A stretch of DNA of 64,000 nucleotides from Hyphomicrobiales bacterium (GCA_026400535.1 JAPLOU010000051.1:1-64000), one strand, 5' to 3'; shown: positions 9,200 to 18,107, counted from the first letter of the stretch. The notes: a model not told the origin generated them from the letters alone. Numbers and translations: made by a program.

Positions 9200-9720
9200 A
9201 GCGCAAGTCGGAGGATGCAATGGCCTTGCCCAATCAAGCAAGGCGGCCTTCCAACCTGATGGCAGCGTCGCGCGCCCATCGCTGGGAGCGGTAGAGCGGG
9301 GAAGGGCTTTGTGGATAAACGGTTCTTGTTGTTGGCTTGGGCAAGGTGGGATCGGATGTCGGCCGGCTGGCCGGCGCCTTTGGCATGCACGCCGACTCGA
9401 TCGTGCGGCATCCCGGGCATGAGCGCTCGGCTGAGCTGAACGCCGACGCTGTTTTCGGTCTCGACCGGCTTGAGGAGGCGGATGGTCGCGCTGATACCAT
9501 CATACTGGCCGCGCTCCATACGCCATTGACAGATGGCATCATAAGCCTGGGGGCATCGCGAGGTTGAAGCGCGGCGTCGTTTTCCTCAACATTGGCCGCG
9601 GATAACTGGTCGACGAAGATGCCCTGATAGAGGCGCTGCAGGATGGACACATCGTGTTTGCGGCGCTCGATGTCATCACGGTCGCGCCGCTCCCGTCAGC
9701 GTCCCACTCTGCTGCACCCT
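9200..9720 (+). pseudogene. Decayed D-isomer-specific 2-hydroxyacid dehydrogenase
   Basis: Conceptual translation reads like the NAD-binding half of a D-2-hydroxyacid dehydrogenase: AHRWER, then TVLVVGLGKVGSDVGRLAG, then DTIILAALHTPLTDG, then LKRGVVFLNIGRG and LVDEDALIEALQDG. It is interrupted by TAG at 9292 and TAA at 9316 in one frame, a shift between about 9545 and 9570, and TAA at 9603 in the next frame, where glutamine is expected (RGQLVDE). The N-terminal substrate domain and the C-terminus are missing. No intact copy is visible in the window. Confidence 0.8.
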
Positions 9721-9725
9721 TGCTG

Positions 9726-9950
9726 GTGGCGGTCCGCGCGCCGGTGCGCATCCGGCCAAGGACATGGCGGATTGCCTATTCTGGCCTCGCGGTTGTGATT
9801 GCGCTGGACAGTGTGGCGCATGCGCTGTTGATCGAAGGCAGCATGGGGCAGATGTCCAGGGCCGTGCTCTGCGTCCTGGTGCTGGCGGGCTTGATCTCGG
9901 TTCTGATCGGTCTGCACACATGGACACTGCTGACGCGAAGGAGGGGATGA
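9726..9950 (+). CDS. Possible small two-helix membrane protein
   Basis: From a GTG at 9726 a 74-residue frame runs in the same phase as the tail of the dehydrogenase pseudogene. It holds two hydrophobic stretches (IAYSGLAVVIALDSVAHALL and AVLCVLVLAGLISVLIGLHT) before a basic end (TRRRG). I do not recognise a family. It could be a real small gene beside the relic or a chance open frame. There is no clear ribosome binding site. Confidence 0.3.
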   Translation: MAVRAPVRIRPRTWRIAYSGLAVVIALDSVAHALLIEGSMGQMSRAVLCVLVLAGLISVLIGLHTWTLLTRRRG

Positions 9951-10094
9951 GGCAAGATCGCTGTGGGCATGGCGCGTCGACGCCGGGAGAACAAAGTGCC
10001 GCGCAATGTTGCGCGTCCCCACCCCCCGGAAATTGACCTTACTCGACACGGAGCCCTGCAGCCCCTAGCGTTGTGTCTCATCGAGGGTTTGCTC

Positions 10095-10508
10095 ATGGCC
10101 ATGATTCAGCTGATCTACGCTTCACAGCCATTCGGCTTCGACGAGGCGGCCCTCAACAGCATCCTGACCAGCGCGCGGCACTACAACACCCGTGATGACA
10201 TCACCGGCGCGCTGATCTGCCGCGCGGACGTCTACTTGCAGTTGCTCGAGGGGCCAGAGCAACTCGTCGAGGCCACTTACGGGCGCATCGCCCGCGACAA
10301 TCGTCACCTTGGTATCAACCGGCTGTTCAGCGGGCCGATCAGCGAGCGCATGTTTCCCGACTGGGCCATGCGCGACGATCCGGCCCGCAGCTGGATGTGG
10401 ACGCGTGCCGAGGTTGAGGATGGCGCGATCGCCAACGCAACGCGGGACGAGTTGCTCGGCGTGTTCGCGCGGCTGGCTCGCGAGCCAGCCGCGCCGGTCT
10501 TTGTCTGA
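10095..10508 (+). CDS. BLUF-domain blue-light sensor, single domain
   Basis: A 137-residue protein that is almost entirely one BLUF domain, a flavin-binding blue-light receptor. The residues of the flavin hydrogen-bond network are present: Y8 (LIYAS), N31 (HYNTRDDITGAL), Q49 (YLQLLEG), W90 and M92 (FPDWAM). GAGGG upstream of the ATG at 10095 supports that start over the longer frame from 9963; a second ATG at 10101 is also possible. There is no fused output domain, so it probably signals by protein-protein contact, like PixD-type short BLUF proteins. No obvious partner gene is adjacent. Confidence 0.9.
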   Translation: MAMIQLIYASQPFGFDEAALNSILTSARHYNTRDDITGALICRADVYLQLLEGPEQLVEATYGRIARDNRHLGINRLFSGPISERMFPDWAMRDDPARSWMWTRAEVEDGAIANATRDELLGVFARLAREPAAPVFV

Positions 10509-10539
10509 GCCGCCTCATTGCGGCAAGTGGCAGGTGATC

Positions 10540-10975
10540 GATGGCGTTCGCCTGATTGTGCAATCTCGAATTTTCCAGGCGCGGTGATCAAACAGGATCG
10601 CCTCAGAGCCATGAACCTTTTCAGCGAACGAAACGAGCCGTTCGCGCTGCGATTTCTTGGGCAGCGTCGCCAAGTAGGCTTCCTTGCACGCTCGCCATGC
10701 GGGATTCGGCTTTACCCGTGCGTCGGCGCAGTCACGAACAATCTGAGCGACAGTGTCGCCGGATATCGCCGAGCGTCTGCTGCCCGTCCTGATCTTCGGC
10801 AGCATCATGCAACAACGCGCCGCTCGCCTGATCCTTACTGCCACAATGCTCGATGACCAGCGAGGAGACACGCATCAGCTGGGACATTTATGGGATGGTT
10901 GTGCCCTTGCGGGTTCAGGCGCGGTGAAGGTCGTGGGCGTATTGGAAAGCCGCATCGGATCGACTGGTGAGCCTT
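10540..10975 (-). pseudogene. Decayed HD-domain (RelA/SpoT-like phosphohydrolase) gene
   Basis: Read on the minus strand, one frame gives DAAFQYAHDLHRA, a stop, TRKGTTIP, a stop, then MSQLMRVSSLVIEHCG and GALLHDAAEDQDG. After a frameshift near 10760 the other frame continues DTVAQIVRDCADA, WRACKEAYLATLPKKSQ and LVSFAEKVHGSEAILFDHR. This is the pattern of small metal-dependent HD phosphohydrolases (HDAxED and a DKxxN region, the latter altered to EKVHG). The nonsense codons are TGA at 10917-10915 and TAA at 10890-10888. The gene is clearly dead, with readable ancestry. Confidence 0.75.
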
Positions 10976-11016
10976 TATAGGCGTCCCTTTTTGGTCACCG
11001 GTCTTGATCAGCCTCG

Positions 11017-11583
11017 TCAGAACAGATGGATCAGCCCCGGCGAAAACAGACCAATGGCGGTGAAGGCGAGACCGGCAACGCCAAGGGCGCCAGCGATCCA
11101 GCCCAATAAGGCGGCACCGGTTATGACGGTCGCAGACGCCAGCACGATGGCGATCTGGAAGACGGCTGAGGCAATCTCGAAGTCGTGGTAGCGCTTGTAG
11201 CTCTTGTCGCGTTTTGCCTCGGCCTTTCGGGCCCTTTCGGTCAACTCTTTTCGGCCTTCGCCGGTTGCCGGTTCACTTTCCCAGCGGTCTTCTATTGCGC
11301 GCCACGTGGCGATCTGCCGCGTGAGCGCTTCACGGACTGGCCCTTCCGCAGTTGCGTCGCGGGTGAACGTCAATTCCTCACCAGCGGTCCGCACCACAGT
11401 CTGGCGGATCGTCCGGGCCTGGAAAAAGGCCCAGAGATTTGACGCTTCGACATTGGAATTGATCGCGTCCGTCTGTGCTGATTTGGCCATGGTTTCGGCA
11501 ATGGCCAAGAGCAGCGCGAAAACCGCAATGAGCAGCGCAATCCGTTTGTTTGATCCTTCGATATGGCCATGGGCACCAGACAT
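11017..11583 (-). CDS. DUF4337-family membrane protein
   Basis: A 188-residue protein with one hydrophobic segment near the N-terminus (RIALLIAVFALLLAIAETMA), a charged helical middle (about residues 55-130) and two hydrophobic segments near the C-terminus (VFQIAIVLASATVITGAALL and IAGALGVAGLAFTAIGLF). The motif NLWAFFQARTIRQT is typical of DUF4337 proteins. The ATG at 11583 has GGAG eight bases upstream, so I prefer it to the longer frame from 11652. Function is unknown. It is intact between a decayed HD gene and a decayed insertion sequence. Confidence 0.75.
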   Translation of the reverse strand: MSGAHGHIEGSNKRIALLIAVFALLLAIAETMAKSAQTDAINSNVEASNLWAFFQARTIRQTVVRTAGEELTFTRDATAEGPVREALTRQIATWRAIEDRWESEPATGEGRKELTERARKAEAKRDKSYKRYHDFEIASAVFQIAIVLASATVITGAALLGWIAGALGVAGLAFTAIGLFSPGLIHLF

Positions 11584-11665
11584 CGCGGAACTCCAGTATT
11601 GAAGGGAAGATGTCCGCTGCGATGCCCGATTTTGTGCTGGCTGACAACCCATGCCAGGGCTCTTG

Positions 11666-11686
11666 CAGGGTGATTCAAGGACCCGC
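11666..11686 (+). repeat. Left terminal inverted repeat of the ISAs1-like element
   Basis: It starts CAGGGTGATTCAAGGACCC. It pairs with the right end read on the other strand (CGGGGTCATTCAAAGACC), with four mismatches over 21 bases. Confidence 0.8.
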
Positions 11687-11741
11687 AGGCGCGGTATGGT
11701 GACAGCGTTGCCGAACCGGATTCAGTTGCAGGGCCATTCTC

Positions 11742-12874
11742 GTGAGGATGGCCATGATGACGGGAATACTGATTGATGCGCTGCGCGAGGTTTCCGGCCA
11801 GCGCGGCCTCAAGGAGCGGCAGATAGCGCTGCCCGCACTCCTTTCTGTTTCGATCACGGCGCTGCCTTTAGGAGCGGAAAGCCCTCCGGCGATCTCTTGT
11901 TGGGGGGCGGCGGCTGCCGCCCGCCGCCCTGAAGGTTCTCGGCTTCCCCGGTGGCGTGGCTCCATGTCATGCGACCTATCGCGACGTGTTCCAGTCGATT
12001 GACGCGGACGCGCTTTCGCGTTGCCTCGGCTCTTTCGCGCTGGACGGCGAGACAGCGCGGCCTATCGCGATCGATAAAAAGAGCCTGCGCGGCTCGCGCC
12101 GTCACCACGCCAATGCCTTGCATGTGGTCTTGACCTTCGCGGCGGAGCTTGGCGTCGTGGTTGGCGACATGGTCGTGGAGCCCCGAGCAGAGCGAGATCA
12201 CGGCGGCGCTGGCCCTGCTCAGGAGCCTGCCGCTGGATGGAGCCGTCATCAAGGGCGATGTGATCGTCTGCCAGCGGGCGATCTGCGAGCCTATCCGGGA
12301 CGGACGATCGCGATACCTTTTCGTCGTGAAGCAGAACCTGCCTGTACTGCACGCCACCATCGCCGAGAGCTTCGGCGATCTTTCCCCCTTGGGAGCCGGT
12401 AAGGCAGGTCGACTGGCGTCACGGCCTGACGATCTGCAATGTGCCGGGAGGGTCGACAAGGCGCATGGCCGCATCGAGGTTTGGCGGGCCGAGGTCAGTG
12501 CCGAAGTCGTCGCTTCTCTCACATAACCGGGCACGGCCCAGGTTATGAGCATCGCCGCCACGCGCGAGATCAGGGCCAAGACCAGCGCCGAGGTCGCCTA
12601 TCTCGTCACCAGCCTCACCAAGGCCGAAGCCTCGCCTGCCCGTCTGCTCGCGCTGGCGAGGGCGCACTGGAGCTTCGGGAACCCCCTTCACTGGAAGCGC
12701 GACGTCGCCATGAACGAGGACCGATCCCGAAGCCGCGCAGGGGCAAGGCCGTTCGCAAGCCTCAGACATTTCGCGCTCGCCATCATCCGAACGACCGGAC
12801 TGTCAACGCCCGGAGTCAGAGAGGCCTTTGCAGCCGACACAAATCCGCAGCCATCAACGCCGGTCTTTGAATGA
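11742..12874 (+). pseudogene. ISAs1-family transposase, multiply frameshifted
   Basis: Ancestral DDE transposase segments can be read across three frames. The N-terminal LIDALREVSG...RQIALPALLSV is in the first frame. CHATYRDVFQSIDADALSRC and IAIDKKSLRGSRRH are in the second, from about 11950. EITAALALLRSLPLDGAVIK, RYLFVVKQNLPVLHATIAE and, after a TAA at 12524-12526, ASPARLLALARAHWS are in the third. The usual DA of the second catalytic block reads KGDVIVC. The gene is inactive through shifts near 11900-11950 and 12180 and through the nonsense codon. Confidence 0.85.
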
Positions 12875-12879
12875 CCCCG
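12859..12879 (-). repeat. Right terminal inverted repeat of the ISAs1-like element
   Basis: It is the partner of 11666-11686. The bases just outside begin GGGCTTTTG, matching the left flank. The 12-mer CGGGGCTTTTGG at 12878-12889 recurs at 12894-12905. Confidence 0.75.
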
Positions 12880-12957
12880 GGGCTTTTGGGACACGGGGCT
12901 TTTGGCATGGGCCGCAAAATAGCATAAGATGCCAGCGGAAGCTGAAAGTGGCCCATT

Positions 12958-13437
12958 ATGGATATCGTCCTTTTCGTCCTGTTTCTTGCTGCGACTTTTG
13001 GCGCTGGGGCGACGGGCGCGCTGTTTCCCACAGGCTCCTGGTACAAGAGCTTGAACAAGCCATCCTGGGTGCCGCCGAACTGGCTGTTTCCGGTGGCGTG
13101 GACGTCCATTTATCTGCTGATCTCGTTTGCAGGAGCCAGGGTTGCCGGTCTGGAGGGCAGCAGCTATGCGATGGCTTTCTGGGCCATTCAGATTGCGCTG
13201 AACGCGCTTTGGACACCGGTTTTCTTCGGGCTGCGTCATTTGCGTGCTTCGATCCCCGTTATGGCGTGCCTCTGGTGCGCGGTTCTGGGGGCAACTGTTA
13301 CTCATTGGCAACTGGACACATGGGCCGGAATTGCATTCATGCCCTATCTGGTGTGGGTGAGTGTGGCAGCCGCGTTGAACCTGTCCATGTTGCGGCTGAA
13401 CCCCGATCAGAAGCCGCTGGACCTGGTGAACCTGTGA
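12958..13437 (+). CDS. tspO: TspO/MBR family tryptophan-rich sensory protein
   Basis: A 159-residue protein with the five-helix TspO layout and the family motifs: SLNKPSWVPPNWLFPVAWT near residues 31-49, and WTPVFFGLRH later. TspO binds porphyrins in the membrane and, in photosynthetic alphaproteobacteria, modulates tetrapyrrole and pigment gene expression. It begins about 80 bases beyond the insertion sequence end, so the IS may have separated it from earlier regulatory DNA. No heme or pigment genes are adjacent. Confidence 0.92.
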   Translation: MDIVLFVLFLAATFGAGATGALFPTGSWYKSLNKPSWVPPNWLFPVAWTSIYLLISFAGARVAGLEGSSYAMAFWAIQIALNALWTPVFFGLRHLRASIPVMACLWCAVLGATVTHWQLDTWAGIAFMPYLVWVSVAAALNLSMLRLNPDQKPLDLVNL

Positions 13438-13571
13438 CCTTGCGCCGTGGCCATCGGCCCTAACCAGTCCGATCAGACCAGCAGCGTTAGGGGGTCAACC
13501 GTGGCTTGTTACCCCCCCCGCTCATGCCTTGAGTTTGACATGAAGGGGCACTTTTCCGTCGGTGAATCGTA

Positions 13572-13629
13572 CCGCCATCGTCCCGGCTGCTCACGCTCAA
13601 CAGCGCTGTAGCAGCCGGGCTGATGGCGG
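13572..13629. repeat. 20-bp imperfect inverted repeat with 18-bp loop
   Basis: CCGCCATCGTCCCGGCTGCT (13572-13591) pairs with 13610-13629 at 18 of 20 positions. It lies in the 257-base gap between tspO and the IS256-like remnant. It could be a terminator for tspO, although no T-run follows, or a leftover of a mobile element. No gene is visible in this gap. Confidence 0.6.
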
Positions 13630-13694
13630 TGGCCATTGATCGATCTTCGGGTGATGCTCGGGGTTGCGACAACCAAGCAACCTGAGGACGACCA

Positions 13695-14085
13695 ATGACC
13701 GATGAGACGATGAACCTCCGCAGCCTTGTGGAGAAGAAGCTATCCTGCGGGACATGATCGGCTTTGCGGTCGAGCGGCTGATGGAGCTGTCGGTGGACGC
13801 GCTGACCGGGGCGGCTCATGGCGAGAAGAGCGTGCTCAGGCTGGCCCGGCGCAACGGCTACCGCGACAGGGATTGGGAGACGCGGGCTGGCACGGTGGAA
13901 CTGCGCATCCCCAAGCGGAGGAAGGGCACATGCTTCCCCGGCTTTCTGGAGCCGCGCCGGATGGCCGAGAAGGCGCTGACGGCGGTGATCCAGGAAGCCT
14001 ACATCCAGCGCATCTTGACGCGCTCGGTTGAGGAACTGGTCAAGGCGACGGGCGTGAACGGGATCTCCAAGAACCAAGAGATTTC
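13695..14085 (+). pseudogene. IS256-family transposase N-terminal remnant
   Basis: The start [14 protein letters not shown] is followed, after a frameshift near 13740, by [40 protein letters not shown] and [20 protein letters not shown], the conserved N-terminal third of IS256-type mutator transposases. It then breaks off at GISKNQ, before the catalytic DDE region. The sequence after 14075 has another open phase ending [15 protein letters not shown]..., which may belong to a different element. No inverted repeats of this element were found. Confidence 0.85.
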
Positions 14086-14290
14086 AAGTCAGAACGGGCG
14101 TTCATCCGGCTCGCAGCGCTGTTCGCCGAAACCATGCGCGCCTGATGTGACGATGAAGCCATTTCTGATCAACGCACGGCCCCGGCCCTGGTTTTGACCG
14201 GGGGATGGTTGGACGTCGCTCTGCTGCTCCCCAGGGGCTAGCTGGCGAGCAACGCTCGTCGAGCAATATCGATCCAGTCATTGAATTGTT

Positions 14291-14366
<76 letters not shown>

Positions 14367-14569
14367 GCCGAAACAGTGACGCGGAGGTCGATGCCTCCGC
14401 GCAACGAGGTGGGCAGTAGCAAAGGGGTGCGGTGCTGTCCAGCCCCTTTTGTCGGTTTGGTTCACAACCGCTGGCGCGCATGCGGCAGCGCGCAAAGAGC
14501 GGTGACAGCGCGGTCCGGTAACGCTATGCGGGCTGTGCGGAAAAACAGCCGCACTCCTGCCGAGCCTTC

Positions 14570-15451
14570 ATGCGCCATCTTATGACAACCCGTCCGGTGT
14601 TCGCCGGCATCCTGCTCATGCTGCTTGGCATGTTCCTGTTCTCGGTGAACGACGTGCTCGGCAAGTGGCTCGTCGCGACCTACACGGTTGGCCAGGTGCT
14701 CTTGTTCCGCAGTGGCGCGGCCATGCTCGTACTGGCGCCGGCGATTGCGCGCGAGGGGGTCGAGGCGATCATGAAGCCGCCAAACCGCAAGCTGCACGTG
14801 CTCCGCGTGGTGCTGTCGACGATTGACGTCGCCTTCTTCTATTGGGCCGTGACCTATCTGCCGCTGGCGCAGGCCGTGACCTTCTTTCTGGCGGGACCGA
14901 TCTTCGTTGCGCTGCTGGCCCGCCCGTTCCTGGGCGAACGCATCAGCCTGAGCCGATGGATCGCCATCGCGTTCGGTTTCGTCGGCGTCGGCATCGCGCT
15001 CAACCCCGGCGCGACTTTCGGCTGGCCATCGCTGATCGCCATGACCGGCGCGCTGGCCTTCGCTGGCATGATGGTGGTCACCCGCAAGCTCAAGGGAACG
15101 TCCGACACGACGCTCGTGGCCTGGCAGTCGGCCGCGGCGCTGGGAATGGGTGTGCTCCTTGCGCCCTTCGGCTGGGTCACCCCGTCATTGCGCGACGTGG
15201 CCCTGCTGTCGATGCTGGGCATCGTGGCGCTGTTGGGGCATATGGCAACCAACCGCTCGCTGAAACTGGCGCCAGCGTCTACCGTCGTACCGTATCAGTA
15301 TTCGCTGATCGTCTGGGTCGGCGTGCTTGGCTATGCGGTGTTCGGCGACATCCCGCCGCCCTCGACCGTGATCGGTGCAATCATCATCGTGGCGTCCGGG
15401 TTCTGGATCTTCTGGGACGAGCAGCGTGCGGCAAAAGCCGTTCAGCCCTGA
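14570..15451 (+). CDS. EamA/DMT-superfamily transporter
   Basis: A protein of 289-293 residues with about ten hydrophobic segments and the twin EamA halves of drug/metabolite transporters (FSVNDVLGKWLVATYTVGQV in the first, GALAFAGMMVVTRKL opening the second). Substrate is unknown. Starts at 14570 and 14582 are both possible, and neither has a strong ribosome site. Its 3' end overlaps the convergent EamA gene by ten bases. The two proteins share architecture but are not close copies. Confidence 0.85.
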   Translation: MRHLMTTRPVFAGILLMLLGMFLFSVNDVLGKWLVATYTVGQVLLFRSGAAMLVLAPAIAREGVEAIMKPPNRKLHVLRVVLSTIDVAFFYWAVTYLPLAQAVTFFLAGPIFVALLARPFLGERISLSRWIAIAFGFVGVGIALNPGATFGWPSLIAMTGALAFAGMMVVTRKLKGTSDTTLVAWQSAAALGMGVLLAPFGWVTPSLRDVALLSMLGIVALLGHMATNRSLKLAPASTVVPYQYSLIVWVGVLGYAVFGDIPPPSTVIGAIIIVASGFWIFWDEQRAAKAVQP

Positions 15452-16356
15452 CGCTTTGCCCGCGCCTCGGCCACGAGGTTGATCACCACGCCGCCGATGA
15501 CGACAAGCGCGCCGATCAGCACCGCGAGCTCCGGGGTTTCATTGTAGAACAGCCAGCCGACCAGCGCGATCAGGGGCACGCGCAGGAAGTCGATCGGGAC
15601 GACAAGCGTGGCGTCGCCATGCCGGAAGGCGTTCGTCAGGCAGTAATGCGCCAGAAAGCCGGTGACAGCGATGCCGAGTGCGGGCAGCCAAATGTCCAAG
15701 CCCAGCTTGTCGATGATCAGCGGGGAATGTCCGGTCAACCAGTTGGCCAGCATGTTCATCGGCAACTGCATCAGGTTCATCCAGAACATGATGGTCCAGG
15801 TCGAATTGGAACCGGTCAGGAACTTGGTCGTGGTGATCTGCATGCCGAAGAAGACGGCGGCCAGCACCACCGCCAGCGCCGCGGGTCGGAAGCTATCCAT
15901 GCCCGGTCTAAGGATGATCAGAACGCCGACGAGGCCCAGTGCGATGGCAAGGGCGCGGAAGATGGTCAGGCGTTCCTTGAGGAACAGCACCGCGAACAGC
16001 GCCACCCAGCAGGGCGTGGTGAACTCGATGGCGAACACGGTGGCCAGCGGCAGCACCGTGACGCCGTAGACCCACAGGGCCTGGCCCGCGAAGTGGGCGG
16101 TGTTGCGCAGGCCGTGGATCTGCGGGCGCGCCATGCGGATGCTCTGGCCGGGCCCCGGCGCCAGCAGCATCATGGCGCCGAGGATGACCAGCCCGCCGAT
16201 GTTGCGGATCGCCAGCATCTCGAACACGGTCAGTGCGCCCTGCAGGCCGCGGACCGAGAGGGCCACGCCGCTGAAGGCCGTCAGTGAGCCGAGCATCCAG
16301 AACAGGACCAATAGGTATTGGCGGCGCTTGGGCATCGTGATTGGCGTTCCGGTCAT
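15442..16356 (-). CDS. EamA/DMT-superfamily transporter
   Basis: A 304-residue polytopic inner-membrane protein with two EamA repeats (LFWMLGSLTAFSGVALSVRG at the start, PALGIAVTGFLAHYCLTNAF in the second half). It lies downstream of leuA on the same strand, after about 190 bases with a possible terminator, so it is probably separately expressed. Its 3' end overlaps the convergent transporter gene. Substrate is unknown. Confidence 0.85.
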   Translation of the reverse strand: MTGTPITMPKRRQYLLVLFWMLGSLTAFSGVALSVRGLQGALTVFEMLAIRNIGGLVILGAMMLLAPGPGQSIRMARPQIHGLRNTAHFAGQALWVYGVTVLPLATVFAIEFTTPCWVALFAVLFLKERLTIFRALAIALGLVGVLIILRPGMDSFRPAALAVVLAAVFFGMQITTTKFLTGSNSTWTIMFWMNLMQLPMNMLANWLTGHSPLIIDKLGLDIWLPALGIAVTGFLAHYCLTNAFRHGDATLVVPIDFLRVPLIALVGWLFYNETPELAVLIGALVVIGGVVINLVAEARAKRQG

Positions 16357-16498
16357 CGTCAGGTCAGGAGCGCACGCCAGAGGCGAGCCCGCAGCCCATC
16401 ATGAAGGGTCTGCAGCCGGGGTCTCGCACCCCCGGATCGCGGTTCATCGCTCAAGGTTCACACAGGCCGGCACGCCATTGCCGACACGGCAGGTTCCT

Positions 16499-16517
16499 GG
16501 CCGGGCTTGTACCGGCC
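16499..16517 (-). terminator. Weak stem-loop downstream of leuA
   Basis: GGCCGG and CCGGCC flank a 7-nt loop about 28 nt past the leuA stop. There is no T-run, so this is only a candidate terminator. Confidence 0.25.
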
Positions 16518-16544
16518 TGGAATGGCGCTGCGGCACGCTGCTGT

Positions 16545-18086
16545 TCATTCTGCTGCGCGCTGCGGATGGACCCTGGCGCCGCGCGCTTCGAGCTTGTTGA
16601 GCGCCATCAGGTAGGCACGGGCCGAGGACACGAGCGTGTCGGGGTCAGCGCCGCGTCCTGTCACCGAATTGCCGTCGCGGCTGAGCCTGACCGTCACCTC
16701 CGCCTGCGCGTCGGTGCCCTCGGTCACGGCATGGACCTGATAAAGTTCAAGCACGGCCTCGTGCGGCATGATCGCCTTGATGCAGTTGAAGGTGGCGTCC
16801 ACAGGACCGTTGCCTTCGGCTTCCTCGGTGATGATCCTGCCGTCGAGTTCGATCTTCATCGTGGCGCGCTGCGGGCCGCGCGTGCCGGCGATCACCGACA
16901 GCGAGACCAGCTTGGCGCGGTCGTGCGCGGTGGCGATGTTGTCGTCGACGAGCGCCTCGATGTCCTCGTCATAGACGTGCTTCTTGCGGTCGGCGAGCGC
17001 CTTGAAGCGCACGAAAGCATCCTCGATCTGGTTGTCGCCGAGGTCGTAGCCCAGCGCTTTCAGCTTGTCCTTGAAGGCGGCGCGGCCCGAATGCTTGCCC
17101 ATCACCAGCGAGGTCTTCTGCACGCCGACCGATTCCGGCGTCATGATCTCGTAGGTGGTCTGGTTCTTCAGCATGCCATCCTGATGGATGCCGCTTTCAT
17201 GGGCGAAGGCGTTCCGACCGACGATGGCCTTGTTGTACTGGACCGGAAAGGATGTCGCGTTCGAGACCATCTTGGACGCCTTGGTCAGCATTCTGCTCTC
17301 GATGCCAGTCTCGTAGGGGAAGACATCACCGCGCGTGCGGATCGCCATGACGATCTCCTCAAGCGCGGTGTTGCCGGCCCGTTCGCCGATGCCATTGATG
17401 GTGCACTCGATCTGCCGGGCCCCGCCGTCGAGTGCGGCCAGCGAGTTGGCGACGGCAAGGCCGAGATCGTCGTGGCAATGGGCCGAGAAGATCGCCTTGT
17501 CGCTGTTGGGCACGCGGGTGATAATCTCGGAGAACATCCGGCGGTGGTCATCTGGCGTGGCGTAGCCCACGGTGTCGGGCAAGTTGATGGTGGTCGCGCC
17601 CGCCTTGATCGCGGCCTCGACGCAGCGGCAGAGATAGTCGATCGGCGTGCGGGTCGCGTCCATTGCCGACCATTCGACATCTTCCACGAGGTTGCGGGCG
17701 CGCGCCACGGTGGCGACGATGATGGCGAGCACCTCGTCCTGCGTCTTTCGCATCTGGTGTTCAAGATGGATCGGGGAGGTTGAGACGAAGGTGTGGATGC
17801 GGCCGCGCTGGGCGACGCGGACGGCTTCACCGGCCCGGTCGATGTCGGCGTTGATGGCGCGGGCGAGACCGGCCACCGTGGCGCGTTTCAGGCGCTTTGC
17901 AATGGCGTGCACAGCCTCGAAGTCGCCATTCGAGGCGATCGGAAAGCCGGCTTCGACAATGTCGACACCCATGGTGTCGAGCATGTCGGCGATTTCAAGC
18001 TTCTCTTCGAAGGTCATGGTGGCGCCGGGCGACTGCTCGCCGTCGCGCAAGGTGGTGTCGAAGATCAGGACCTGTGATTTGGACAT
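16545..18086 (-). CDS. leuA: 2-isopropylmalate synthase
   Basis: A 513-residue LeuA, the committed enzyme of leucine biosynthesis, condensing acetyl-CoA with 2-oxoisovalerate. The N-terminus has the HMGL-like signature IFDTTLRDGEQSPGATM. Mid-domain motifs LPDTVGYATP and FSAHCHDDLGLAVANS carry catalytic and metal ligands, and GIGERAGN follows. The C-terminal 130 residues (AKLVSLSVIAGTRGPQRATM and on) are the allosteric LeuA dimer domain that binds leucine. GAGGAAAA precedes the ATG at 18086. The leader upstream is long and highly structured, which suggests transcriptional or translational control. Confidence 0.96.
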   Translation of the reverse strand: MSKSQVLIFDTTLRDGEQSPGATMTFEEKLEIADMLDTMGVDIVEAGFPIASNGDFEAVHAIAKRLKRATVAGLARAINADIDRAGEAVRVAQRGRIHTFVSTSPIHLEHQMRKTQDEVLAIIVATVARARNLVEDVEWSAMDATRTPIDYLCRCVEAAIKAGATTINLPDTVGYATPDDHRRMFSEIITRVPNSDKAIFSAHCHDDLGLAVANSLAALDGGARQIECTINGIGERAGNTALEEIVMAIRTRGDVFPYETGIESRMLTKASKMVSNATSFPVQYNKAIVGRNAFAHESGIHQDGMLKNQTTYEIMTPESVGVQKTSLVMGKHSGRAAFKDKLKALGYDLGDNQIEDAFVRFKALADRKKHVYDEDIEALVDDNIATAHDRAKLVSLSVIAGTRGPQRATMKIELDGRIITEEAEGNGPVDATFNCIKAIMPHEAVLELYQVHAVTEGTDAQAEVTVRLSRDGNSVTGRGADPDTLVSSARAYLMALNKLEARGARVHPQRAAE

Positions 18087-18107
18087 GGGGTTTTCCTCTT
18101 GGCAGTT

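Larger units (their letters stand above)
11666..12879 (+). mobile_element. Degenerate ISAs1-family insertion sequence
   Basis: The element is bounded by imperfect 21-bp inverted repeats (11666-11686 and 12859-12879, 17 of 21 matching). Just outside them are GGGCTCTTG (11657-11665) and GGGCTTTTG (12880-12888), a likely 9-bp target duplication with one change. The length of about 1.2 kb fits ISAs1 elements. The transposase gene inside has frameshifts and a stop. Confidence 0.85.

Noticed and set aside
14086-14290. A possible tRNA-integrated prophage or genomic island
   Set aside because: No integrase, phage gene or duplicated tRNA end was found; only transposase remnants are present.
14381-14400. 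GCGGAGG/CCTCCGC hairpin as a terminator
   Set aside because: It lies upstream of the tRNA gene with no T-run, and no gene on either strand ends there.
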